Source: Nepenthes gracilis (taxonomy: Eukaryota; Streptophyta; Magnoliopsida; Caryophyllales; Nepenthaceae). Taken from it: a stretch of 64,000 nucleotides of DNA. Under the pieces are notes generated by a model that did not search any database, was not told the origin of the DNA, and saw only the letters and a program-made list of their open reading frames with translations. Shown here piece after piece: positions 10,208 through 23,720 of this stretch. The translations under genes and the position numbers were made by a program. Positions within the stretch are counted from its first letter, which is position 1. Every line of letters begins with the position of its first letter. The stretch is from positions 11,307,991 to 11,371,990 of the forward strand of contig BSYO01000024.1 in NCBI GenBank assembly GCA_033239525.1. The letters run 5' to 3'.

Positions 10208-12535
10208 TATCACATCCCACATCTCGATTTCAAATTAACTCTTAATCAATTGTTACTCATTAACTAATTATCCTCTAATTAAACTCCGGATGTGATTTTC
10301 ACGTTGATATTTCAACGATCATAACGGATAAACACAATATTTTACACAGGTTCAAAAATAATAGCCATGTCACATGTGACTCCGACACCGATTCAAAATG
10401 TGACATTGGACCTTACATAATGAAGGATACCGGCTCAAAAAAAATATTAGAGTCAATAAATTGCGAAAAAAAATCATAAACCATAATCGGATAACCAACT
10501 ACCGTCCATCGGATAACCCGAAATACTTCTAGAATCACAATAACACCAATCTATAACCTGTTGTCTGGAAGCTAAATTACGACAAATATCCTAACGCTGT
10601 TCGATACTTAAAATGACACGCTAACTGTTTCAAACATCATAATACAATATTTTAAACATTTAAACGTTGCCTAAAATATAACATAATACATTAAATATTA
10701 TTAGAAAATCATTAAACGACATTTGACATCCATAAATTTCTAAACTAAAACTCTTTGAACATTTCCGATATTTACTCATACTTATTTGATAAGAACTCTA
10801 CATCTCATATTAGAGGCTAGAAAAATAGTAAAAGAGTGAACTAAAAACTCAATAAGACACATAAAATATTAATAAATATGTATACTTTACATTTGAAACA
10901 TATTAAAAGGATTATAAATTATGATCAGATATAATGATATGGATTTGTGTATGAAAATTTACGAAATATATTTTTTAATTTCTTATCATGTTCTTAATTC
11001 CATTTAAATTATCAAAACATACTTAATTGTAATTTTTTTAAGGACTAAGGTTAGTAAGTCTTACAGATTAAAGGAGTGGACAATCAAAACTCGGGTTGTG
11101 TATATTCCTACACAACCAAAGGACATATGCTTCAATTCAAGATCCGAAAGTGGGTCATATACATATTATCCTATAGACGGAGCTAAATGCCGCTTCCCAC
11201 CCACGGATAATAGATTCAAATATTGACATATCATTATAGTATACTAAGACATACCATAATATATTACTCGCTAAAATTATCTTTGATCCAATAGAATTAT
11301 ATAAGAAAATCCCACACTTTACTTCTTAATTCATAATTTTTTCACTTATGAAAAAATACTCATAGTTCATGTCTTAAATGTAGAGTTTTATTTTATAATT
11401 TAATAATTTCATGTCATGTAAAACTTGTTCTTTCCGTGGAATGCTAAATTAGGATTTTATGTTGAAAAATTCAACAAAATGTAGAAATTTGTTACTAAAG
11501 TCTAGAACAAGTAGGACCATTTTATGTATTTCTAGTATAGATAATACCTATACTTAACAAATTGAAACATGTAAAATCCTATGTACGAATTTGAAACAAT
11601 TAAGAATTACAAATTTCATAATTTCATATATACAAACCAAATAGTGCCAAAAATCAGCACATAAACTTACATGCAAAGATTCTACATAAATTTCAAAAGA
11701 TATATAACCTATACTTAGTATTTTTTTAATATGTAAAAATGTTATCCATGAAATGAAACATGTAGGAGCAATAAACCTCAAAATCAGAACATGCATGTAG
11801 CTTAATTACAAAATTTATGATATATATATACAATACATGAATTTAGATAAGAGTTCTTATAAAATTTTGTAGTAAAATGATGGAAAACTAATATTTATGC
11901 TCATTACAAATATTTATACTTTAAAATTATATCATAGTGGAGTAATGGAACAAAAATTACTCTAGAAAATTTGAAAAGAACAGTAACAATAGGAGAATAT
12001 AGAATGTACTTGCCTTGACTCCAAATTATAAAATTCTAGCCTTGACTCAATTGATTTGAGCTTCATCAAACTTTCTCTATTTTTTCTTTCTCTTCTCTCC
12101 ATATCGCTCTCTCTCTTTTTTGAATTTTTTTGAAAAAATGACTAAAATCAACCTGGGTTTTGTATTTATACAGCAATGTGCTTGAGCACCGAATTAGGTG
12201 CATGTTGGGCGCTGAGTTATTGGTTCATTGCGCTCGAGCGAGACTCAGGAGTGCCTCAAGCGCATAACTACTGCTAGCGACCGTTGGAGGGTCTCTTGGG
12301 TATGCATCAAGTATGAACAATCTACCAATCCACTACTCAAGTGTTGGTCAGGTGTCTCTCAGACACTAACCTATGGGTTTTGGCGCTTCGGCGCCGGTCC
12401 AGCCTCTTTCGGGCATTGATCAACTAGTCTAATTTTTAACACTTTAACCCAATTTTTTATATCTTTTGATCTTAATTTTAATTAAATTATCTTAATTACC
12501 CAATATTATCAATAATTAAATACTCGAGCGTTACA
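10208..12535 (-). repeat. 3' LTR of the gypsy element (left copy)
   Basis: Direct repeat of 17074-19469. A minus-strand TATA box (CTGTATAAATAC) lies at ~12162-12175, about 360 bases into the LTR, giving a short U3 and a very long R-U5. The GC-richer stretch 12190-12420 is U3. Truncated copies lie at 42893-43908 and 45560-47103. Confidence 0.85.
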
Positions 12536-12544
12536 TTCTTCCAT

Positions 12545-14280
12545 TCCTTATAAAAATTTCGTCCTCAAAATTTTACAAAAATTAAACATACCTTATTAAA
12601 GAGACAAATGTAGATACTTCTCTCTAATCTCATCTTCCTTTACCCACATGGTCTCTTCATATGAGTGATTCTGCTATAAAACATTAATTAATGGAATAAC
12701 ATTCTTTTGAAGCACTTGATCTCTTCAATCCAATATATGAACTAGTTTCTCGATGTATGTCAAATCTTTATTAATCCTCAATGGCTCATATTCAGTGATA
12801 TGCGTCAGATTGCACACATACTTTCGTTACATCGACATGTAGAAAATATTGTGCACACCCCCTAAGTTTGGTGGTAAAGCCAATCCGTAGGTCACTTTAC
12901 CAATCTTCTCTAAGATTTCGAACGGTCTAATAAACTTTGATTTTAATTTTCCCTTAATGTAAAACCTTGAGATTCCCTTCGATGGATAGATCTTCAAAAA
13001 TATATAATCTCTAACTTCAAAATTCAGCTTCGATCTTCTCTGGATAACATAACTCTTTTGTTGACTTTGACCAAGTTTTAATCTTTCATGAATTAACCAA
13101 ATCTTATTGGATGTCTCCTAGATAACTTCCTGACCCAAAATCGGTCTCCTTTCAATGGATTAGAGAACGACACTTTCTCCGATACAATGCCTCGAACAGA
13201 ATTATATCGATACTTTCTTGGAAATTATTATTGTAAGTAAATTTCTCTAATGCCAAGTAATCATTCTAATTTTCTTTCGTCTCCAAAATTAAAGCTCTTA
13301 ACATATCCTCCAAAATTTGAATCGTTTACTCTGATTATCCATTTGTTTAGGAATGATAAGTTGCACTAAATTTTAAATTCGTCCTCAATTTTTGATGTGA
13401 ACGTTTCCAAAATTTACACATGAACTTCTGTCTCAGTCAGACACAACTGATGCCGACATACCGTGCAGTCCCACCACCTTGTTGATATACAATCTTACTA
13501 ATGGATTCCTAAAAAATGTCATCTATACTGTTATAAAGTGTGCCGATTTTGTAATTCGATTAACAATTACCCAAATGGCATCACGGTTCATTGCTGCCCT
13601 TGACAATCCCATCATAAAATCTATCGATACATCTTCCCATTTCTAACTAGTAGTATGCATTGGTTACAATAGGTCGGGTGGCTTCTTGTGCTCAACTTTT
13701 AATAGTTAACAAATTAAACATTGACCCACATAAGTTGCAATTTTTCTATTCATATTTCTCTAACAAAATACTTTTTTTAAATCTTGATACATCTTATTAA
13801 TTATCGGGCAGATAGTATACTTTGATCGGTGGGCTTCATTTATAATTTTGTCCTTTAAGTACCCAATATCTGATACATGTATCCAATTTTAAATCTCAAA
13901 ACTCCATTGACACGAATACTAAAACCTGCTATAGAATCCTAATTTAAATCTCCAGCAATTTTCACTAAAAATAGATTATTCATTTGAATTCCTTTGATCT
14001 TCTCCAAAATGTTTGGTTGAACTTGAAAATATGACAAAATCATCCAGTTGTCTTGAGAATGCCTTTTGATGTCACATTACCTCATACATTCAAACATTTC
14101 CATCTCTTTGATCCCCAAATTGGCCATGTAACTGGTTTGGCGACTCAAAGTATCCACCACAATATTGTTCTTCCCGAGTTGATATTGAATCTCCCAATCA
14201 CAGTCCTTTATGTAATCCATCCATCTCATATATCTCATGTTTAGTTTTTTTTTAAGAGAATAGATACTTCAAATTCTTGT
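12545..14280 (-). pseudogene. Gypsy integrase remnant
   Basis: Translated minus-strand pieces show, in order, an HHCC-type end (ATYVGQCLIC at ~13715-13745) and the catalytic core (WEDVSIDFMMGLS, WVIVNRITKSAHFI, LYINKVVGLHG, VVSD; ~13430-13650). The C-terminal part follows (GKLKSKFIRPFEILEKIG, YGLALPPNLGGVHN; ~12790-12960), with the closing ETMWVKEDEIREKYLHL at ~12610-12660. The order and residues are those of Ty3/gypsy integrases. Several stops and frame changes interrupt it. The element's polypurine tract should lie between here and the LTR (12536-12550; minus strand AAGGAATGGAAGAA). Confidence 0.8.
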
Positions 14281-14284
14281 GATA

Positions 14285-14580
14285 TTAATAAACCAAGAAC
14301 TTCACACCGTGTAAATAATGTCTCCAAAATTTTAAGGTAGAGATCAACGCCGCCAACTTTAAATCAAGAGTTTGGTAATTCCTTTCATGAGTCTTCAATT
14401 GTCTCAACTTATAGGCAATCACCTTTCTGTGTTGTAATAGGACGCAACCCAATCCGGTCATGGAGATATCACAATAAATTACAAATCTACCGGATTCTTC
14501 CAGAATTGTCAAAATCGGGCAGTCATCAATCGAGTTTTCAGCTATTGGAAACTCTATTCACATTTTTCTATCTAAATAAA
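14285..14580 (-). pseudogene. Gypsy RNase H remnant
   Basis: The frame 14285-14512 carries the start of the Ty3 RNase H domain: a first catalytic Asp in YCDISMTGLGCVLLQ (normally DAS), then HERNYQTLDLKLAALI and LKFWRHYLHGVKF. It lies directly after the reverse transcriptase in element orientation. Confidence 0.8.
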
Positions 14581-15425
14581 CTTGGTTTTTTTCCGCATCA
14601 ATCAGATTAATGGCATGAAAATTCTGGAAAGCTTCTCCACAAACCTCCGATAATAGCCTATCGTTTCCAAGTCGGGTCCAATTAAGAATAGCTTCGATCT
14701 TGTTAGGATAAACCAAAATACTACCTTTCGATATAACTCGTCCAAGAAACATAACTTCTTTGAGCCAAAACCGACATTTTTTAGCTTGGTGTACAACCTC
14801 CTTTCCCGAAGTGTCTGAAGTACAATCTTCAAATGTATCCCATGCTCATCATAATTTCTCGAATATATTAAGATGTCATCAATAAATATCACCACAAACT
14901 TATCAAGATAGGATTGGAATACTCGATTTATCAAATCCATAAAAGCTACATAGGCGTTAGTTAACCCAAATGACTTAACTACAAACTCATAATACCTATA
15001 CCTTATTCGGAATGTCGTCTTTGCCACATCTTCCTCTAATCCTGAATTGATAATATCCCGAATGGAGGTCAATCTTTGAAAACACTTGGGCTTCATATAA
15101 TTGATTAAATCAATCATCGATCCTCAGCAACGAGTACTTATTCATGATAGAATATTGTTCAATTTTCAATAATCAATACACAACCTCATGATCCATCCTT
15201 CTTTTTTTCAAATAACACCAGGGTACGCCATGGAGACACTTGATTGGATAAATCCTTTCTCCTATAACTCTTACAATTGTTGTTTCAACTTCTTAAGTTC
15301 TGACGTTGCTATTCAATATGGTGCCTTCGACATAGGTGTTGCTCCAGGTATAATATCAATCTCAAATTCAAATTTATGGCGTGATAGTAATCCTGGTAGA
15401 TCTTTCAAAAAAAAAAAATTTTAAA
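14581..15425 (-). pseudogene. Gypsy reverse transcriptase remnant
   Basis: In element orientation the N-terminal part reads EFEIDIIPGATPMSKAPY (~15330-15400), then EKGFIQSSVSPW and LVLFEKKKDGS (~15190-15270). The frame 14602-15117 follows with the active-site box FVVIFIDDILIYS, the Asp pair at ~14875-14880, and the connection MFLGRVISKGS (~14752). Stops and at least two frame shifts (around 15120 and 14750) separate the blocks. The length from the first block to RNase H is normal for the family. Confidence 0.85.
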
Positions 15426-15965
15426 CTCGCATACCACTAGAATGTCATTTGCAGGGATACAATGACTCTCAATTGTGCTTGCATAAGCTAAATAGGTTTG
15501 ACAATCATTTTTCATCAAGTAACGAGCATGTAAAGCCAAAATCAAGTAGGGAAATTCTTTATGTATTATACCTTGGAAATAAAATGGTTCACATCCCTAA
15601 ATAGCAAATTGAACTCTCTTGTTGAAACACTCAATACTATCACGATAACTTGCTCAACAATCCATACCCATAATTTCATCAAGGTCATACATATTTAATA
15701 AGACCAAATCTATAACCAAATATAATTCATTAACTCAAAAACACACTTTAGGTACACAATATTTGTGATCATAGACGAACTAGTAGGTGTCAACACAACT
15801 AACGTAAAATCTAAAATCTTCGGGGTGACATCAAATAACGAACAAATATTGATGATATAAATGAATGTGTAGACCGTGGGTCGAAAAGTATATGAGTTGG
15901 GGTGTAAAAAATAGTGAGATTATCTTTCATAATGTTAGGTGACACCTCTGCATCTTGTACTATGA
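15426..15965 (-). pseudogene. Gypsy aspartic protease remnant
   Basis: At ~15845-15900 the translated minus strand reads ILFDPRSTHSFI, which matches the retropepsin signature LFDSGATHSFI. The catalytic D-S-G is now D-P-R, so the enzyme would be inactive even without the other breaks. The rest of the stretch to the reverse transcriptase is heavily decayed. Confidence 0.65.
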
Positions 15966-16960
15966 TAGCGAAAACTCACCCAAAACATTAGGCTTCTTTG
16001 TCATTGGCTTCTTAGGGTAAGGACTATTTTTTATCATGTGGCTAGGATGACCACAGTTGAAGCAATCTACCAAAACTTTGAAGTAGCCTTCCATCCATGA
16101 GATTTTTCACAATGGGGGCACACGGGGTTTCTGATTGTGGGCCCAATACTCCCAAAAATTTCGACTCCTTTCTTTCTTTTTTCTACCGGCTTGGTTTTCT
16201 TGTGGGATTCTCCTAATCTTGAACCTTAGCCAGAACTTTGGCCTCAATGACTCGCCGAGATCATCTCATAAAATTTCTCCATTTCAAGCTCCTTCTCGAA
16301 CAATAGAGCTCAATCCAAAACGTCTTCATAGGTCCTTAGCTTGAGAATCACAAGCTGCCTTTAAATTTCATCTTTCAATAATTGCTGGAATTTCCTTGTC
16401 ATCCTAGCCTTATGATGGATCACGTGTAGCGTATAGCATGACAATTAAGTTAACTTGGCGTCGTATTCAATTATGGTTCGGTTTCCTTGCCACAATCGAG
16501 CAAATTCATCATTCTATTCTCAAAAACTTGTCGGGAAGTACTTGTCTATAAAAGCTTCAATGAACATGTCTCATGTGATCTCACCGTCCTTCAAACCTAT
16601 GGCTCTCTTTCTCATGAACTACCAATGGTATGCCTTGCCTTCCAATTTAAATGTGGCAAATGTTACTTTGTCCTTTTTGGGCATCAAATTACTGTGAACA
16701 CCTTGTCGATTCTCCAGATCCAAATCCCCGTCTATGTCTTGTCCAAATCTTTTATGAACTCTGGCACACTTTCGTTTGTAAACCGGTCATAAGTCGTAGT
16801 TCCTTAATTCACCAACCCTAGAATAGGCTCCGGGTTAGGTTGACCCCAAACCATTGACTCCATAACATCAGTTTTCCTCACCATGATATTCACGTACTCC
16901 TCCTCATGATCTAGGCGAGGGCTTGGTCCAACATTACTTCCATGTCCTATCATCTCTTTG
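15966..16960 (-). pseudogene. Gypsy gag remnant with zinc knuckle
   Basis: The capsid part shows KVTFATFKLEGKAYHW at ~16630-16672 and EFARLWQGNRTIIEYDAKL at ~16440-16500, both typical of plant Ty3 gag. A first metal-binding pair CPHC lies at ~16110 and a zinc knuckle CFNCGHPSHMIKNS at ~16030-16070, whose last Cys is changed to Ser. In-frame stops occur, for example just after AYHW. The protein would have packaged element RNA. Confidence 0.75.
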
Positions 16961-17073
16961 TCCTATCACCAAAAATATTAATCAAATTAAAATCTCAAAC
17001 CGAAATCAATCAAATTAAATCCTTAGACTAACTATGGCATCTCCTTATGACTTCTTCGATACAACTTCAATAT

Positions 17074-19469
17074 TGTCACATCCCACATTTTGATCTTGAA
17101 TTAACTCTTAATCAATTATAATTAATAAACCAATTATTCTCTAATTAATCTTTGGGCATGAACTTCATGCTGATATCTCAACTGGCCATAAATAGATAAA
17201 CATAAAATCTTTCACAAAATTCAAAATAATAGCCATATCACATATGACTCCAATACCAATCCAAAATGTGATGTCGGATTTTAGGTAAGGAAATATGCCT
17301 ACTCAAAACAAATATCAGAATAAATAAACTCTGAAAGTAAATCATAAACAACAATCAAATAACTGACAACCATCCATTGGACAATCCGAAATAATTCCAA
17401 AACCATAATAATATCAATAAATTACCAACCGTTCAGAAGCTAAATTTTAACAAATATAACATCATCTAACAAATTCTAAAACTATTTGATAATACATTTA
17501 GATATCCTAATGTTGTCCAAAGCTTTGAATGACACGTTAACCGATACCAAATACCATAGCACAATATTTTAAATATCTAAACGTTGTCTGAAATATAATA
17601 TAATATATTAAATATTATCCAATAATTATTAAATAACATTTAACATCCATAAAACTATAAACTAAAACTCTTCAAACATTTCTAATTTTAACACCTACAC
17701 ATCCAATAAGAACTTGTGCATCTTATCTGATGGGGTTAGAAAAAAAATAAGAAAATGAGCTAAAAACTCAATAAGATATATAATATATCAATAAATATAT
17801 ATATTTTACATTTAAAATATATTGGAGGTATTATAAATCATAGTCGAATGTAATGACATGGATTTGTGTAAGAAAATTTACATAATATATTTTCAGATTT
17901 CTTATCATATTCTTAATTTCATTTAAATCATCAAAATAAAGTTAATTCTGATTTTTCTTAAAAATCAGGGTTAGTAAACTTTATCGACTAAATGTGCGAA
18001 TAATCAAAATTCAAGTTGTGAATTCTTCCACACAACCAAAAGATATACGCTTCTATTCAAAATCTGTAAATGGGCCGTTTACATATCATCCTATAGATAG
18101 AGCCAACCGTTACTTCTAACCAGTAGATTATAGGTTGAGATATCAATATATCATTATAATATATTAAAGTATGTCATCATATACTACCCGTTAAAATTAT
18201 CCTTAGTCTAATAGGATTATTTACAAAAATTTGACACTTTGCTTTTTAATTCATGATTTTTCACTCATAGAGAAAATGCACATAATTCATATCTTAATTG
18301 TAGGATTTTCTTTCATAATTCAATAATTCTATGCCATACAAAACATGTTTTTTCTGTAAAATGTTGAATTGGTATATTATGTAAAACTATTTTAGTAAGT
18401 GATGCATAATTTAGCAAAATACAGAATTTTGTTACTAAAATCCAAAACATGCAAGGCAATTCTTAAGTATTTCTAGCACAGATAAAACCTATACTTAACA
18501 ATTTAAAATATATAAAACCGTAAGCACAAATTTGGAACAATCAAGAATTATGAATTTTATAATTTCGAATATGCAAACCAAATAAAGTAAAAAATCAGGT
18601 CATCAACATATAGGCAGAGAGTTTACATAAATTTTTAGAACATATATAACCTATACTTTGCATTTTTTTAATATGCAGGAAGGTTATCGACGAAATTAAA
18701 CATGTAAGAGCAATAAACCTCAAAATCAGAACATGCACATAGCTTAATTGTAGAATTTAGGACATATATATACAATACATGAATTTAGACATGAGTTTTT
18801 ATAAAAATTTTTCTATAAAATGATAGAAAATAAACATGTATACTCATTATAAATATTTATACTTCAAAATTATATCATAGTAGAGCATTGGAACAAGAAT
18901 TACTCCAAGAAGTTTGAAAAGAATAGGAACAATAGAAGAGGAGTATAGAGGAAACTTGCTTTGACTCTAAGTTATCAAATTCTAGCCTTGATTCACTTGA
19001 TTTGAGTTTCCTCAAGTTTTTTCTCTCTTTTCCTCATCTCCCTCTCTCTCTTCTCTGAAATTGTCTAAAAATGACTAAAATCAGCTCAGGTACTGTATTT
19101 ATACAATAGTGAGCTCGAGTGCCGAATCAAGCCCACATTGGGTGCCGGGCTACTTGTTTACTATGCTTGAGCATGGTTTGGGCATGCCTTGAGTGTATAG
19201 CTACTACCAGCAACTATTCGAGCTTTCCTCGAGCGTGTATCAAGTGTGATTAATTTGCTAGTCCACCCCTCGAGCGCCCATCAAGCATCCTTCAAGCGTT
19301 GACCCATGGGTTTTGGCGCTTAGACACGGGTTGGGCCTCCGTCAAGCGCCGAGGCAACCGTTCCAATTTTTAACTTTTTAATCCAATTTTTCATATCTTT
19401 TAATATCAATTTTAATTAAATTATTTTAGTTGCTCAAAATTATTAATAATTAAAGACTCAAGTCTTACA
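17074..19469 (-). repeat. 5' LTR of the gypsy element (right copy)
   Basis: Partner of 10208-12535. Minus-strand TATA (TTGTATAAATACAG) at ~19094-19107. The adjacent inner DNA (17045-17073) should hold the primer-binding site; a weak TTGTATCGAAG there may be a decayed TGGTATCAGAG, which I do not rely on. Confidence 0.85.
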
Positions 19470-21660
19470 ATAACCTTGAGGGGTCATCATAATCTTCTCA
19501 TTATATTGGCACATTTCAAACTTTCCCCTTTTTATTGCCATTGTCTCGGTATGTCTTGATTTTATGGAGCACTAACGACTCAGAATCAAATGCATTCATT
19601 GTCGAATGATATCTCATATCAATATGCTACAACCTGCAGTGAAATAATGAATTCTTGCAAAGACAAGTGAGATTTTAGTACTTATCCTGCACATATGAAT
19701 ATTTTGGATAGTGAAGTCGACACACAATATTTTAGTAGTACCTAATCTACAACTTTTGAAGTGCTCGTGCATATTTTAAACAAATTGATCATACTTAATA
19801 TGGTTTTATTGATATGCATGTCTATTTAAGACAAAATATTAGAAACTGATGTATGACTGAGAGTCACTTGTGTGCGGTACGCATTGTCTCAGGGCGTCTA
19901 ATGCACATATGATCGACACACATGTACACTTTTTTTATGAATTGGTTTCTTGTCAATTTTCAATCCTTTCTTACTGTTTTTGAGAAAAATGGAGAGAAAG
20001 AGAAAAGATAAAATGATAAAAGGAGAGAGAAGGCAGGAGAACAAGAAAATAAGATAAATTTAAGGGATTATTGCTAAATTCAAGTAAAAGACAATTGTAT
20101 TCAAGTTCCATTTTTTTATTATTGATATTTTTTGATATCTTTGAATATCTATTATCCTAAATATTTATATATGTGCTAATTTTGTAGTTAAAGTGTTATT
20201 AATTTGTACGAATATAATTTCACTCCCATTTCATAAAAAATTTTGTTAACAAGATATCTTAAATTTATGGATCTTATGTTTAAATGCTAGTTTTGTACAA
20301 TAATTTTCTTGCATATCTTCAATTTTGAGTTATATACTTCTCTACATTCTAAATTAACACATAACTTTTCATACATATTTTATATTTGAAATAAATTGAT
20401 GAAATTACATTAACTATGCTAATTTTATGTAATTTTGTTATAAATAATTTCTACATATTTATAAGTTGTATAATATAGTTATTGCATGTTCTTAAAATGT
20501 ATATTGAAATTCTTGCATGAATATGATTTTTGCATGCCATATTTGACGAAATAAAAATAAAAATGATATACAAGTTGATGATAAATGTATTTTATCTAAT
20601 ATAAAAATTATAAAAATAAATTCATATTTAAATAGAATTTTAGTTCAATTATATATGGACCATTGTAGAAAATTGATTAAATATATTTGAACATATCCTA
20701 ATATATTATGATTAAATAGAAAATTGAACATATCATTTGTGAGTCATAAAAGCAACGTTCTGATCCGTTTATAGAATTACAACTATATAATCCACCGACG
20801 GGTTTTAAATGGTAATGTATAACTTTTAATTATGTAAAAGTAATCATAACCCGAATTTTAATATTCATCTTTAATTTATGAGGTCATCACTAGTTGTTGG
20901 TTTTCTATATTTTTATATGATTTGAGCATATTTTAAATATTTTTACTATTCGTTATAATTGAACAATAGCTTTAAAATTATAATAATAAATTTGTGACAT
21001 GATATTATTACTTTTTTCGAGTTTTGATTGTCTCATTATCCAACATTCTCTTAAATATATAAATATATATATCAATATATAAAAATTACATATGTGTTGT
21101 TTAGTAATTGACTAACTCTTCCTTTTGTTTAGCTAACCTTTTAGATTAGTAGGTTTAGTGCTTACTTACAGGTAATCGGATAAAAGGATAGCTATTCAAG
21201 TGCTAAATTTAGAATGTTAGAAACAATTTATGTATTGTTATTTAGAAAAGAACTACATTGTTATGTTATTAGTTTTAGTTTGTTTGGATTTTATTGTATT
21301 CAGCCAGTGATAACATATGTTGGTGGCATTAAATTTTATTTTGATTTTCTATATAATAGTTTGATTGAGTTATGATTTCAATTACTTTGATATTTGTAGA
21401 GATATTTTTCTTTACGTATGATTTAAGATCTTATAATTTTTGATATCAGAGCCACCTTCAAGTATATAATTTGGGTTTAGTGATTTGAATCATTCTTCTT
21501 TTTGATCATTTGTCGATACTTAATTTTTAGGTTTATGTCCCAATATTTGCTTTCGGCTTTTAGTATGTGAAAATTATAATTCAATTTTGAATCTTAATGA
21601 TTAATATGAGATAACTAAATTTTGGATTGAAAAAGTAATATGATCGGTTTTCACAATTGA
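19470..21660. repeat. Spacer segment shared with 32660-34255 plus 38370-38890
   Basis: AT-rich, no gene seen. From ~19555 it is collinear with 32660-34255, and from 21161 it continues at 38375. The TAGTG at 21156-21160 marks the uninterrupted site where unit B carries the deleted gypsy element. Confidence 0.7.
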
Positions 21661-22290
21661 GGGCATGACATCTTCCTCACATAGATGACTAGAAGTATCC
21701 ATGGGTGATGATAGAGGCCCAATCGTTGCCATCATGTCCCTCATTACCACCCTTCTTTTCCTACTTCATTTTAACCAATCCCGCTTTTTATAACTCTTCT
21801 TGTTATAATAAAAGTATTTGATGTCTTCAAATTTAAATTGGTTGTTACTCATCTTTGGCTTACCACCTTTATTCCTCAATTTCCCATACTCCCAACCATA
21901 ATTGGACACTAAAACACTCGATTCTCTTAAAACATCATTACTTTTCTTCCATCTAGACTTGTTCATGAGTAAGAAAGTGATAATCCCATGAAGACTAAGC
22001 AAATCCTTTCTGAACATTATTGTTGTGACAATATGATCATATAATGTCAATAATAAAGCTAGCAATACTAATAGCAATACAAGTGTGGACATTCTATTAA
22101 GATCTGGTTGAACTCATCTGTAATTTTCTCAAAACTTTCCCATTCCAACCACCATAGGCTATAAAATTGCTTATTCATATGTAATTTTGATGTCAATGAC
22201 TTAAACTTATACCAACCATTTAGTTTCATCCAGCCGCCACTAGCTCCAACAAATAAATAACTTTTTGAAGAGTGTTATTTTTTAGATATA
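21661..22290 (-). pseudogene. Ty1/copia gag remnant, copy 1
   Basis: The frame 21766-22092 and flanking translated DNA match copia gag: LYDHIVTTIMFRKDLLSLHG (capsid end), then a KSRWKKS stretch. A zinc-knuckle site follows (KYFYYNKKSYKKRDW) in which the Cys residues are replaced by Phe, Tyr and Lys. The homologous copy at 51763-52062 keeps the preceding part better (KSLISKLHMNKQFYSLWWLE). Protease, integrase and polymerase are absent. Confidence 0.6.
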
Positions 22291-22766
22291 ATTGCATTGT
22301 ACAATTAGTCAAAATTTTCATATCTTACCACTCCAATCCTTCATATTCTTTAATTTGTCTTCGAGTTATAATTTTTACTCGTTTATAGAAACCAACAATT
22401 TAGACTAGTATAGACTTAAATTTAGTTTGCTCATTTTCTGCCTTCCTCAGCTTTTTGAATTTTTCCAAAATTCTTCCTATTCCCGAACAAATTAAAAACC
22501 AATCTCCCAACTTTAGACAAATCAAACTTTTAGGCTTCTAAGTAAATTTAATAATTCAAATCAAATCATAAAAAAATCAAAGAATCTAACTAAAAATGGT
22601 CACTTAATCATACAAACTTAATATAAAATACTTAATTTTTATGATTTAATATGAACCACTCCACTGACTTCGGCTCTCTCCGGGTTTTCGGGTTCTTAGG
22701 TCTCTAATGCTTGGAATCAGAGGTATCTTGAGATTGGACACTAACTTAACCCTAATCCAAAATTGT

Positions 22767-22778
22767 ACTTTAATACCA
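22767..22778 (-). other. Primer-binding site of the copia gag remnant
   Basis: The minus strand reads TGGTATTAAAGT, two changes from the initiator-Met tRNA complement TGGTATCAGAGC. It lies between gag and the LTR-like DNA starting at 22785. The same place in copy 2 is at ~52600. Confidence 0.55.
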
Positions 22779-22784
22779 TCTATT

Positions 22785-23500
22785 TGTGAGTACCTTAATA
22801 CTATCTATCTTAGTATTTTGAGAAAAAAAATGTAAAAAGAGATTTATATGGACTCCTTAATTGTTTTTTTGGGTACTTGTTTATTGGGTATTCTTTACCA
22901 TATTTTTTGATATTGCCCTCTCGATAAAGTATGGTAAAGGACTATGTAAAAATATAATATATGATATTGCCCTCTAGATAAAGTGTAGTAAAGGACTATC
23001 TAACAATATAATTTGAATTACCAATGTATGTATTGTGTACATTCTATATTGTAATCTAATATAATACAAAAAATTATTCTATAACATATGAATGAAGTAA
23101 ATAAGAATATATACAAACACTAATGGTTTTCGGATGTAGGAGCGCTACGGGACTTTAGTTATATTGGGGATATATTTTCTTATATATATGACATGATATT
23201 AAGGCCATTCTAGTCATATTAAAAATATATTTTATTATGTATTTCTACTAAATAACCCATTAGTAATAACATCGTATTGTGAGATATTTAGTGAATTATT
23301 GTTTGACTATTTAAAGCATGTCTTGGATGCTATTGACATTGCCATAGGGTGAAGGAGAGTCAGTCATTTTATTCAAGATGTTACCCAACTGACAGTGGCA
23401 CAAATTTATAAACCTTAGGTTCATAGAATAATATAATATAATCTTTGCATATTCTTGTTGTTGAGTTGTTAGACGCGGCATGCATCGGTATAAAATCTTG
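22785..23500 (-). repeat. Probable copia LTR next to gag remnant 1
   Basis: Starts TGTGAG on the plus strand (LTR end CTCACA on the minus strand), directly after the primer-binding site, and is shared with 52618-53340. It contains a ~55-bp direct repeat beginning 'atattgccctct' at ~22911 and ~22967. The outer end is not fixed because no second LTR was found. Confidence 0.5.
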
Positions 23501-23720
23501 AAACTATTGATTATGATTTATTACACAAAGTACCTATAATTTATCATGTTATGGATTGTTATCTGATATTTGAGTTTCTTATATTCCATTAACATCCATT
23601 ATTGTTGTATTTTTAAACTAAAGATTACTTATTAAATATTCGATTCATTTATTATTTATCTCCTATTCTATTGGAGTTGTTAATGGTTGGACCTATTTAT
23701 CTCATTTGTTATGGACATTC

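Larger units (their letters stand above)
10208..19469 (-). mobile_element. Full-length decayed Ty3/gypsy LTR retrotransposon (9.26 kb)
   Basis: Two direct LTRs (10208-12535 and 17074-19469) bracket an internal region with gag, protease, reverse transcriptase, RNase H and integrase remnants, in that order on the minus strand. The plus-strand right-hand LTR begins TGTCACATCC and ends TTACA. Flanks ATGAC (10203-10207) and ATAAC (19470-19474) look like a 5-bp target duplication with one change. Domain order places it in Ty3/gypsy, and the integrase C-terminus resembles the Del/Tekay side. I see no chromodomain. LTRs differ at many sites and every domain has stops, so it is old and dead. Confidence 0.9.

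Noticed and set aside
12228..12419. Plus-strand frame in the gypsy LTR
   Set aside because: Lies in U3 of a minus-strand LTR; the other LTR does not keep it open.
12545..12700. Chromodomain at the end of the gypsy integrase
   Set aside because: Translation near the 3' end shows only the usual closing motif and no chromodomain-like residues.
17045..17073. Primer-binding site of the gypsy element (TTGTATCGAAG)
   Set aside because: Too many differences from the initiator-Met tRNA complement to call as a feature.
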